From assembly GCA_045633565.1 (NCBI GenBank), contig JAZQYO010000003.1, forward strand, positions 1 to 52,929: a stretch of 52,929 nucleotides of DNA, in the 5' to 3' direction. The position numbers and the translations under genes were made by a program. Positions 43,315 through 50,278 of this stretch are shown in pieces (position 1 is the stretch's first letter; each line of letters opens with the position of its first letter). The stretch comes from RGIG7450 sp045633565 (GTDB lineage Bacteria; Bacillota; Clostridia; RUG12999). The notes beneath the pieces are model-generated. The model was not told where the DNA came from. It saw only the letters and a program-made list of their open reading frames with translations, and searched no databases.

Positions 43315-43464
43315 ATGAAAACATATGTAAAACCGGTTGCTGAAATCAGAGAATTTGAAGTAACAAACAAGATTGCTAGCCTCCAGGACTGGCTTAACAG
43401 TAACGATGTTGTTGCAGAAGGCATCACTGCTGACGCAATCACAAGTTACTACTTAAATTCCTAA
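43315..43464 (+). CDS. Small 49-residue peptide, function unknown
   Basis: An ATG at 43315 is preceded by a strong AAGGAGGGAT site (7-nt gap) and opens a 49-codon frame. The N-terminus is charged (KTYVKPVAEIREFEVTNKIA); the rest is Asp/Asn/Ala-rich with no cysteine and ends SYYLNS. No signal peptide or membrane segment is visible. It lies 12 nt after the InlB-repeat gene and before a terminator, so it is co-transcribed. The N-terminal pattern recalls small precursor-like peptides of Clostridia, but no modification enzyme is nearby. I do not recognise a family. Confidence 0.75.
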   Translation: MKTYVKPVAEIREFEVTNKIASLQDWLNSNDVVAEGITADAITSYYLNS

Positions 43465-43489
43465 TTTTAAGCGAATAAAAGTAAAAAAC

Positions 43490-43518
43490 GGCCGACGCGA
43501 AAGCGTCGGTCTTTTTTT
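43490..43518 (+). terminator. Terminator after 49-residue peptide gene
   Basis: A 9-bp stem (43490-43498 with 43503-43511, one G-U) is capped by a GAAA tetraloop and followed by seven T. Confidence 0.92.
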
Positions 43519-43549
43519 GTTCCACATGAAATCATGCGGGTTTTTATTG

Positions 43550-43578
43550 TTTACAAAATTGAATGTTTATGATAAAAT
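43550..43578 (+). promoter_or_regulatory. Promoter of AraC-type regulator 2
   Basis: TTTACA (43550-43555), 17 nt, TAAAAT (43573-43578) with TG at 43570-43571. The spacer contains GAATGTTT, which recurs upstream of the next operon. Confidence 0.7.
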
Positions 43579-43607
43579 AAAGTATATCTGTTTGAGGTGG
43601 TGAATAT

Positions 43608-44492
43608 ATGAAGGAATTGAAGTCAGCATATTTAAAGCATCAGATTAACAATATCATAAGCATACACAAGATTGTAACCTTAAACTATTTTGAGTTTACA
43701 AATGATTTTAGCTACAAGCGTGAAAAACATAATTTCTGGGAGCTTGTGTATGTGGACAAAGGGAAACTGACCGTTGAAACGGATGATGAAACCTTTACCT
43801 TAAACCAGGGCGAGTGCGTTTTCCATAAGCCGAATGAAGTTCATTGCCACAAGGCAAACGGAGTTAATGCACCAAACTATTTTGTTATATGTTTTGTATG
43901 CAATTCGTCTTATATGAACGTTTTCAGAAATAAACATTTTAATCTTCCCGAACGGCTAAAGCGGTTTATATCAAACATAATAACTGAGGCACAGCAGGTT
44001 TTTGACCTGCCTCTGAATAATCCTGAAGAGCAGGTGCTTCGGGTTGCTCCTGAGGAGCTTTTGGGCGGTCAGCAGATGATACGTACATACCTCGAACAGT
44101 TTCTTATTTTGCTTTTGCGCCGGGAATACGGAGAAGCAAACAGTTTGCCGGATGACGCAAAAGAAGAAAATCATTTAGCATCTCAACTCAGAAGAACGCT
44201 TGATATGTACATCTATCAGGATTTCAGCGTGGAAAAATTCTGCAGTCAGATGAAATATTCAAAAGCATACCTTTCCAAAATATTTTTGAGCCAATACGGA
44301 CAAACAATTCATGGCTATGTTACTTATGCGAAAATTAAAGAGGCAAGAGCCCTCATAAGAGAGCACACATACAATTTTACGCAGATTTCCGATATGCTTT
44401 GTTTTTCAAATCCGCTTTATTTTTCAAGGGTGTTTAAAAAAATAACGGGCATGTCGCCAAGTGAGTATAAAAAATCAATAAAACAGGATTAG
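43608..44492 (+). CDS. AraC family transcriptional regulator
   Basis: This 294-residue regulator has an N-terminal cupin sensing domain (about 20-110, with FWELVYVDKGKLTVETDDE and GECVFHKPNEVHCHKAN). A linker and C-terminal double helix-turn-helix (about 195-294) follow, ending FSNPLYFSRVFKKITGMSPSEYKK. The cupin motif is typical of sugar-responsive AraC proteins. It stands directly before the M81/M24/ASRT/RhaM operon on the same strand and is its likely activator. A hairpin terminator separates them. Confidence 0.88.
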   Translation: MKELKSAYLKHQINNIISIHKIVTLNYFEFTNDFSYKREKHNFWELVYVDKGKLTVETDDETFTLNQGECVFHKPNEVHCHKANGVNAPNYFVICFVCNSSYMNVFRNKHFNLPERLKRFISNIITEAQQVFDLPLNNPEEQVLRVAPEELLGGQQMIRTYLEQFLILLLRREYGEANSLPDDAKEENHLASQLRRTLDMYIYQDFSVEKFCSQMKYSKAYLSKIFLSQYGQTIHGYVTYAKIKEARALIREHTYNFTQISDMLCFSNPLYFSRVFKKITGMSPSEYKKSIKQD

Positions 44493-44523
44493 TGAGTGTG
44501 AATATACACACTCACTTTTTATT
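44491..44523 (+). terminator. Terminator of AraC-type regulator 2
   Basis: AGTGAGTGTG (44491-44500) pairs perfectly with CACACTCACT (44507-44516), then T-rich sequence. The stem begins within the stop codon. Confidence 0.85.
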
Positions 44524-44531
44524 TACGAAAA

Positions 44532-44560
44532 TGAATGTTTGGTATACATTTTTGTATTCA
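44532..44560. promoter_or_regulatory. Candidate AraC operator upstream of the M81 gene
   Basis: TGAAT (44532) and ATTCA (44556-44560) form the ends of a 29-bp imperfect palindrome centred on GTATAC. The 8-mer GAATGTTT within it (44533-44540) also occurs in the regulator's own promoter at 43561-43568. A TATATT box with upstream TG follows at 44570-44575, but no good -35 is seen, as expected for an activator-dependent promoter. Confidence 0.4.
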
Positions 44561-44609
44561 ATTATGCTGTATATTGATATATAATTTTATTATAACGGGA
44601 GGGATATTT

Positions 44610-46022
44610 ATGCGAATAGTATTGGGCTCTTTGCAGTGCGAAGGAAATAGCCTGACCCCCATAAAAACAAAATACGAAGATTTTGATTATGCAAAAGGCG
44701 AAGCAATGTACGAAAAGCTTCGGGTAGTAGATTTTATGCGGGAAAACGGCTGTCAGCCAATCCCCACAATTTACGGTCATGCTTTGCCGGGTGGTGCAGT
44801 TGTAAAGGAAGATTTTTTAAAGCTTGCCCATGAGTTGGTGGATGCAATTCCAAGTTCAGATATTGACGGTGTATGGCTATATCTTCACGGAGCGTTATAT
44901 GTAGAAGAAATGGGCTCGGGAGACACGTATCTTTTGAAAAAAGTCAGAGAAAAGGTGGGAAATAACATTCCCATTTCAGTTGCGATGGATTTCCATGCAG
45001 ATAATACAGATGAAATTGTAAAGTTAGCCAACTGCATTACGGGATTTCGGACTGCGCCTCATACTGATCACAAAGAGACACAGATAAGGGCGATGAAAAA
45101 TCTGATATATTGCATTGAAAATAAAATTCTGCCTCAGCCACAGATTGCAAGAGCAAACGTTGTTATATGCGGTGATGCGGTTCAGACTTCGCAGCAGCCA
45201 CTGAAAAGTTTAATGGAAATGGCGGATGATTTTGAAAAAAATATTCCGGGAATGCTTAGCGTTCAGGTATTTAACGGTCAGCCGTGGATGGATGAGGCTT
45301 ATATGGGCCCTAATTTTGTTGTTACTCATGAGTCGGATAATGATAAGGCTATGGAATGTGCAAATCTTCTGGCACAAAAGTTTTATGACATAAGACACGA
45401 CTTTAGATTTGAAGTGGAAACAGCAGAACCTGAAGAAGCAATGAAAATTGCGATGCAATCGAAAGAGCAGGTTTTTGTTTCAGATTCCGGCGATAACACA
45501 ACTGCAGGAGCTTCGGGTGACAATGCATATATGCTTAATATTGCAAAACGGCTTAACGCAGAAAACATTTTGATAGCCGGAATTTGTGACGCTGATGCGT
45601 GTGATTTGTGTTATAAAGCGAAAATGGGTGACGTTTTAAAACTGAAAGTTGGCGGAAGTCTTGATAAAAACAGCGAGTCTGCTACTATTTGCGGAAAACT
45701 GATTCATACAGGCGACATACTGTCCTACACTGGCGGCAATGGTGGTCCGTCGGCTACGCTTGATTGCGGCAGCATGACGGTTGTTATCACGAAAAACAGA
45801 GCCGCTTTGTGCCGGCCGGACATATTTGAATCTATTAATCTGGATTACACTAAGTTTAAAATAGTGGTAGTAAAACTGGGATATCTGTTCCCGGAACTTG
45901 CAAAAGTTGCACCAAGAGCGGTGCTGGCGTTTACGCCGGGCAGTTCGTGCGAGCGTCTGCGGGATATGAATCTGAAAAATATCCGCAGACCTATGTTCCC
46001 ACTTGATGATAATTTTATATAA
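44610..46022 (+). CDS. M81 family metallohydrolase (MlrC-like)
   Basis: This 470-residue protein belongs to the M81 family, named after MlrC, which cleaves linearised microcystin. The likely zinc ligands are intact in VAMDFHADNTDE (D-x-H) and GFRTAPHTDHKE (PHxD). The C-terminal MlrC half includes DSGDNTTAGASGDN and AFTPGSSCERLRDM. The ATG at 44610 follows a GGGAGGG site; a longer frame has none. Substrates of most M81 members are unknown. The company of an M24-like protein, an ASRT protein and a mutarotase suggests catabolism of a sugar-linked or amide compound, by inference. Confidence 0.82.
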   Translation: MRIVLGSLQCEGNSLTPIKTKYEDFDYAKGEAMYEKLRVVDFMRENGCQPIPTIYGHALPGGAVVKEDFLKLAHELVDAIPSSDIDGVWLYLHGALYVEEMGSGDTYLLKKVREKVGNNIPISVAMDFHADNTDEIVKLANCITGFRTAPHTDHKETQIRAMKNLIYCIENKILPQPQIARANVVICGDAVQTSQQPLKSLMEMADDFEKNIPGMLSVQVFNGQPWMDEAYMGPNFVVTHESDNDKAMECANLLAQKFYDIRHDFRFEVETAEPEEAMKIAMQSKEQVFVSDSGDNTTAGASGDNAYMLNIAKRLNAENILIAGICDADACDLCYKAKMGDVLKLKVGGSLDKNSESATICGKLIHTGDILSYTGGNGGPSATLDCGSMTVVITKNRAALCRPDIFESINLDYTKFKIVVVKLGYLFPELAKVAPRAVLAFTPGSSCERLRDMNLKNIRRPMFPLDDNFI

Positions 46023-46042
46023 AATAAAAAGGAGAGATTGAA

Positions 46043-47215
46043 ATGGCATACTACAATATGGCAGAAACAGAAAAAAGAATTGCAGAAGTAAGAAAAATCC
46101 TCACTGCAAAAAATCTTGACGCAGCACTTATTTACTTTGATGAATTAAATGTTGCTAACGGATGGTATCTGACAGGATGGTGCGGTCAGTTTGAAAAAGG
46201 CTCTGTGCTGATTCCTGTTAACGGCGAACCTATCCTTTTGGGCGGACCTGAATCAGAACCTTTTGCAAAAATGAACTCAGCTATTACTAAAGTTCGTTGC
46301 TTCCCGGTATTTATGGTTCCCGATGAAGAATACCCCAACGCTACAATCATTAACTTTGCTCAGCTTAATGAAGAACTGAAAAGTGAAGGAACAGTATTAA
46401 AGAGAATCGGTTTTGTTGGAACTGCAACAATTCCTCACCAGGTTTACTGTGATTTTGCTGAAGGTTTTGGCGGCGTTGAAATGGTTGACATTACCGACGA
46501 ATATGAAACACTTCGTGCTTATAAATCACCCTGGGAAGTTGAGCAGATTGAAAAGGCAACAGGCCTTTGCGACCTCGCTTATGATAAAATGATGGCAGCT
46601 ATCAAACCGGGCGCTTTTGAATTTGAAGTTGCTGCTGCTGGTGAATCCATCTGCCGTATTAACGGTGCAACAAGCTTTGCGTACTCAACAATTGTTGGCT
46701 CGGGCGAGCGTGCTAAAGCAGTAGTCCCCACAGCTACCAATAAAATGATGGAAGACGGAGAACTTGTTATGATTGGTATTGCACCGAGATTTAACGGTTA
46801 TGCAGGAACATTCGGTGACACAATTCCGGTAAACGGCGTTTATACACAAAAGCAGAAAGATTTACTCAATCACATGCGTGAAACCTTCAGACTGACACGT
46901 GATATGTTAAAGCCAGGAATGAGCGGCAGAGAAATTGACGTTCCCGGAAGACTCTACTATGAAAAACACGGACTTTCTGACTATATTGTTTGTCCTTTTG
47001 CTCATTCAATCGGACTTATGGAAGCAGAATCTCCCTTCTTCGGACCTAATGGTGACTTTGTTTTAGTTCCCGGCATGACAGTTATGGTTGACGTAAGCTT
47101 CTTCGGGCATCCTGACCTTCACGGCGGAAGAATTGAAACCGGTTTTGTTATTACAGAAAACGGTTGCCGTCCGCTTTCGCCCAAAATGTGCGATTACTTC
47201 ATGAAAGACCTTTAA
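46043..47215 (+). CDS. M24-fold (creatinase/Xaa-Pro peptidase-like) hydrolase with altered metal site
   Basis: This 390-residue protein has the two-domain layout of creatinase and aminopeptidase P: an N-terminal domain (about 1-150) and a pita-bread domain (160-390). In dinuclear M24 enzymes the ligands are D, D, H, E, E. Here the first aspartate position reads MIGIAPRF (Gly) and the second lies in a two-residue-longer loop (GYAGTFGDT). The histidine is kept (AHSIGL), the first glutamate reads VMVDVSFFG (Asp) and the last is kept (GRIETGFVI). That resembles metal-free creatinases more than peptidases. It follows the M81 gene by 20 nt with an AAGGAGAG site. Confidence 0.8.
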   Translation: MAYYNMAETEKRIAEVRKILTAKNLDAALIYFDELNVANGWYLTGWCGQFEKGSVLIPVNGEPILLGGPESEPFAKMNSAITKVRCFPVFMVPDEEYPNATIINFAQLNEELKSEGTVLKRIGFVGTATIPHQVYCDFAEGFGGVEMVDITDEYETLRAYKSPWEVEQIEKATGLCDLAYDKMMAAIKPGAFEFEVAAAGESICRINGATSFAYSTIVGSGERAKAVVPTATNKMMEDGELVMIGIAPRFNGYAGTFGDTIPVNGVYTQKQKDLLNHMRETFRLTRDMLKPGMSGREIDVPGRLYYEKHGLSDYIVCPFAHSIGLMEAESPFFGPNGDFVLVPGMTVMVDVSFFGHPDLHGGRIETGFVITENGCRPLSPKMCDYFMKDL

Positions 47216-47227
47216 GGAGGAGACAAG

Positions 47228-47593
47228 ATGTTAGAATTAGGATACAAAAATTATATGTTTGTTGATGGCGACCTTCCCGGCAACGGTGACGATATGAGCC
47301 TTCCCGGACATGAAGCGCTTATGATTACAAACAAACACAAAGAAGATGCACATATTCTTGTAAATCTTTATTTTAATGATAAAGAGCCTGTAAAAGGACT
47401 TCATCTCACAGTTCCGGCAGAACGTGTAATCTGCCTTAGACTTGACCTTCCCATTGCGGAGGAAAATTACCAGATTCCATTCGGTCAGTATTCGCTTGAG
47501 CTTGAATCAGACATCACTGTTTGTGCGGCTTTTGGCAGACTTGACAGAAGATATAATCTTGGTTATTATTCAACGGGATATTGCGCAAACTGA
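47228..47593 (+). CDS. ASRT-superfamily small-molecule binding protein (sensory rhodopsin transducer-like)
   Basis: This 121-residue protein matches the family of the Anabaena sensory rhodopsin transducer. Features are MFVDGDLPGNGDDMSLPGHEAL, ILVNLYFNDKEPV and LTVPAERVICLRLDL. No rhodopsin is present; most members are thought to be small-molecule or sugar-binding beta-sandwich proteins, and the operon context here fits that. A GGAGGAG site precedes the ATG. It lies 12 nt after the M24-like gene and ends just before the mutarotase start. Confidence 0.82.
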   Translation: MLELGYKNYMFVDGDLPGNGDDMSLPGHEALMITNKHKEDAHILVNLYFNDKEPVKGLHLTVPAERVICLRLDLPIAEENYQIPFGQYSLELESDITVCAAFGRLDRRYNLGYYSTGYCAN

Positions 47594-47601
47594 GGCGGAA
47601 T

Positions 47602-47916
47602 ATGAAAAGATTTATCAGATATTCTCAGCTCAAACCTGAGAAGATAGAAGATTATGTAAACCTACATAAAGAGCCCTGGCCCGAGCTTTTGGCGCTTCTT
47701 TCGGAATGTGGTATTTCAAATTACTCCATTTCCCTTCGTGGGGATGAGGTTTTTACCTACTTTGAGTATGTGGGAGAAGACTATGATGCGGATATGGAAA
47801 AGTTGGATGCCAGTGATGTAATGCAAAAATGGTGGGTTTTCAGCAAACCTTGTTTTTTACATCATGAACAGGGTGAATATTATGAGGATTTAACTGAAGT
47901 TTTCTATATGAAATAA
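47602..47916 (+). CDS. rhaM: L-rhamnose mutarotase family protein
   Basis: This 104-residue protein belongs to the RhaM/YiiL family, which interconverts alpha and beta anomers of L-rhamnose or related sugars. RYSQLKPEKIEDYVNLHKE contains the conserved Tyr and His, NYSISL and TYFEYV form the core, and MQKWW matches the conserved tryptophan pair. The ATG at 47602 follows a GAGGCGG site 8 nt after the ASRT stop codon. No rhaA, rhaB or rhaD is nearby, so the sugar might not be rhamnose. It is the last gene of the operon. Confidence 0.88.
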   Translation: MKRFIRYSQLKPEKIEDYVNLHKEPWPELLALLSECGISNYSISLRGDEVFTYFEYVGEDYDADMEKLDASDVMQKWWVFSKPCFLHHEQGEYYEDLTEVFYMK

Positions 47917-47929
47917 AAAATAAAGATAT

Positions 47930-47966
47930 GGGGAAATCTCAAAAGCTTGAGATTTCCCCCTTTTTT
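47930..47966 (+). terminator. Terminator of the M81-M24-ASRT-RhaM operon
   Basis: A perfect 13-bp stem (47930-47942 with 47947-47959, GGGGAAATCTCAA arm) has an AAGC loop, followed by six T. Confidence 0.93.
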
Positions 47967-48004
47967 GTCAAAAACGCCAAATAAAACAAATAAAAATTCA
48001 CCAT

Positions 48005-48036
48005 TTGCACAAAAAAATACTTATCTTTTTGTGCAA
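48005..48036. repeat. Perfect 11-bp inverted repeat upstream of secreted-protein promoter
   Basis: TTGCACAAAAA (48005-48015) and TTTTTGTGCAA (48026-48036) are exact complements with a 10-nt centre. They end 7 nt before the -35 box of the next gene, a position suited to an activator or repressor site. Confidence 0.6.
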
Positions 48037-48043
48037 TAATTCG

Positions 48044-48072
48044 TTGACGAAAAACCGGAAAAATGTTATAAT
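48044..48072 (+). promoter_or_regulatory. Promoter of secreted-protein cluster
   Basis: TTGACG (48044-48049), 17 nt, TATAAT (48067-48072) with TG at 48064-48065. The leader before the ATG at 48138 includes a small hairpin and a GAGGAGG site. Confidence 0.8.
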
Positions 48073-48137
48073 TGATTATGTATCTGTAAAAGTATGCCTT
48101 TTGCAGATTTGGACTCTTTGGGGAGAGGAGGAAAATT

Positions 48138-49271
48138 ATGAAAAAAACATGGATAAGACTAATTTCGTTGCTGATAGTTACACTGCTTACAATTTCGGGA
48201 GTGGCATTTGCTGATGATACCGGCAAGGCCGAGGTTATTTTTTCCGCTACCGAAAAAGCTGATGATATAATAGAGCTTGACGTTACAGTTAAAAATACAG
48301 CGTTTAGGATTTTGCAAACGGCGGTAAGGTACGATAAAAACGTCCTGATGCCGGTTGATGATAATAATTTAAAAACTGAAATCTTTGATGATTTTGCAAG
48401 CCGAAGCGAAAGCGCGGCACTGTTCAGTGAAGCGGGAGTTTCTCTGGAAGCTGACAAAGGTCTTTTTGGTTTTACTTTGTACATTACGCCTGGTGCAAGG
48501 GGAGAACACATTAACAATAATGGCGAGTTTGAAGCCTATGGCGATGGGACGAAACTTTTTAAATTTCGTTTTAAAAGAATAAGTGAAGGTAATGCAGCAT
48601 TTGAAATAGCGACCAAGGATGATGAAAAACCCTTTCAGCCATCGCTGGAAGAAGGGTTAATTCTTCTGGGTGTGGGAAAACAGCTTGATGCTCAGGTGTC
48701 TTTTATTTATAATGAAGAAAAAATAGCGCAGACAACCATTACACCGACCCCAAAACCCGAAAAACCGGCAGAGCCTCAGTATACATCTTCTGACCGTAAA
48801 AAAGATGTTGTTATGCTGCAGATAGGCAAAGCTCTTTCCATTTCACATGGGAAAAAAGTTAAAATTGACCCGGATAACGACAAGGTTGTCCCTTATATAA
48901 CAAATGACAGAACGCTTGTTCCCATAAGGTTTGTTGCTGAAAACCTCGGTGCAGAGGTGCTTTGGGAAGAGGGCTGGAAATATTGCATTATCAAAAAAGG
49001 CGATAAAGAAATAAAGCTTAACTTTAATTCTGCCGAGTTTGAGATTAATGGTGAAAAAACAGTCTTTGACGCACCGGTTGAACTTAAGTTTGACAGAACA
49101 ATGGTTCCGCTCAGATTTGTTTCCGAGCAGCTTGGCTGCGATGTTTACTGGAATGATCTTAATAAAGCGGTTGTTCTTTCGCCTGCGGACAACCCGTGGC
49201 AGCAAGAACGAGAAGCTGAAATTACAGCTTTTAACGAAATGCTTATAACAATTTCGGGACTTCTTCCGTAG
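48138..49271 (+). CDS. Secreted protein with cohesin-like and copper amine oxidase N1-like (stalk) domains
   Basis: This 377-residue exported protein has a signal peptide (1-25, ending VAFA). A beta-rich domain (about 28-195) with TAFRILQTAVRYDKNVL and GTKLFKFRFKRISEG looks cohesin-like. A Thr/Pro/Lys linker (about 198-215) follows, then a CuAO N1/stalk domain (about 220-352). That domain has the twin motifs TNDRTLVPIRFVAENLGAEV and FDRTMVPLRFVSEQLGCDV, which in Clostridia are a wall-binding or spacer module. It is the first of three secreted proteins in a row. The cohesin-like call is tentative. Confidence 0.75.
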   Translation: MKKTWIRLISLLIVTLLTISGVAFADDTGKAEVIFSATEKADDIIELDVTVKNTAFRILQTAVRYDKNVLMPVDDNNLKTEIFDDFASRSESAALFSEAGVSLEADKGLFGFTLYITPGARGEHINNNGEFEAYGDGTKLFKFRFKRISEGNAAFEIATKDDEKPFQPSLEEGLILLGVGKQLDAQVSFIYNEEKIAQTTITPTPKPEKPAEPQYTSSDRKKDVVMLQIGKALSISHGKKVKIDPDNDKVVPYITNDRTLVPIRFVAENLGAEVLWEEGWKYCIIKKGDKEIKLNFNSAEFEINGEKTVFDAPVELKFDRTMVPLRFVSEQLGCDVYWNDLNKAVVLSPADNPWQQEREAEITAFNEMLITISGLLP

Positions 49272-49345
49272 GAAACGAAACTTACTTTGTTTTTATTTAG
49301 CTTAAAATAAAAAATATAATAAACCAAAAAAGGAGAGGATTTGAG

Positions 49346-50260
49346 ATGAAAAAAACAGTTCTCATTTTCGTGATGGTTACGCTACTGGTTTTCTCAGCGT
49401 TTGGAGCATCTGCTGCAAACTACAGTCCTACTAAGGATAATGCTGGAAACTACAGCTACACCGTCAAATGTAAAGTGGAGTCACTTATTGACACAGGTGC
49501 CGGCAGCCAGGACAATGCAGCGGCAATCGTAAATGGTGAATCCATGTACGGTCTTGTTGCAGTAGTCGGCACAGGCGATGGAATCTCGCTTGAAACTGCA
49601 GACAGCTTTGTGTATATTGACCAGGCTACAGTTGATAACGATGGTTATGTAACCTTTGCAGGCTTTTTGCCCATGGGTGAATCACCTGCGGAATTTGATG
49701 CTGAATCTGATGCAGCCGGCAATAATAACGGTAAACTCTTTGAAGAATGTACACTCTTCATTGGTGGCCCCGGATATGCAACAGCTAAACAGCTTGGCGT
49801 ACTTAAAGATGCAAGTGCAGTTCCTGTAACATGTAAAGTTAAAGACAGCGACCAACGTATCGGCGTTGCAACTGTAACTGTTTACGATTCAACAGGTACA
49901 ACTGAGATTGCAAAACTCCAGTCTGAAGTATCTTCCGGTGATATCGTTGTAAATGTTCCCACAGGTACAGGCTACAGATTTGAATTCTCCAAAACAAACT
50001 ATTGTAAATATACACTTATGGGTGTTGACGTTGCAGGCGATATCACACTTCCTGAAGTTGATATGACAACACTGGCAGGTAACGCAGACGGTCTCGATGG
50101 CGTTAATGCATTTGACCTGGATGCTGTTTTAGGCAACTTTGGAGCAACCGAGTCAAACTACGACACAACAGGTGACGGAGCGATTAATGCGTTTGACCTG
50201 GATGCTGTTTTAGGCAACTTTGGTCGTGTAGACGTTATTACAGTATATACAGCGGAATAA
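49346..50260 (+). CDS. Secreted protein with C-terminal dockerin-like repeats
   Basis: This 304-residue exported protein has a signal peptide (1-24, ending ASA) and a beta-type region (25-245) with a likely carboxypeptidase-regulatory/CNA-B-like segment (IGVATVTVYDSTGTTEIAK). At about 248-293 it has two EF-hand-like repeats, DGVNAFDLDAVLGNFG and TGDGAINAFDLDAVLGNFG. Duplicated D-x-D/N-G-x-[IV]-N-x-x-D-L loops at a C-terminus are the mark of type I dockerins. The two repeats are almost identical in DNA (39 of 40 nt). A GGAGAGG site precedes the ATG. Confidence 0.78.
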   Translation: MKKTVLIFVMVTLLVFSAFGASAANYSPTKDNAGNYSYTVKCKVESLIDTGAGSQDNAAAIVNGESMYGLVAVVGTGDGISLETADSFVYIDQATVDNDGYVTFAGFLPMGESPAEFDAESDAAGNNNGKLFEECTLFIGGPGYATAKQLGVLKDASAVPVTCKVKDSDQRIGVATVTVYDSTGTTEIAKLQSEVSSGDIVVNVPTGTGYRFEFSKTNYCKYTLMGVDVAGDITLPEVDMTTLAGNADGLDGVNAFDLDAVLGNFGATESNYDTTGDGAINAFDLDAVLGNFGRVDVITVYTAE

Positions 50261-50278
50261 TTTTAAGGAGGAAATATA

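Noticed and set aside
47939..48517. 192-codon minus-strand frame over the promoter and start of the secreted-protein gene
   Set aside because: It crosses the M81-operon terminator and a clear promoter of the opposite strand, has no ribosome site and no recognisable motif.
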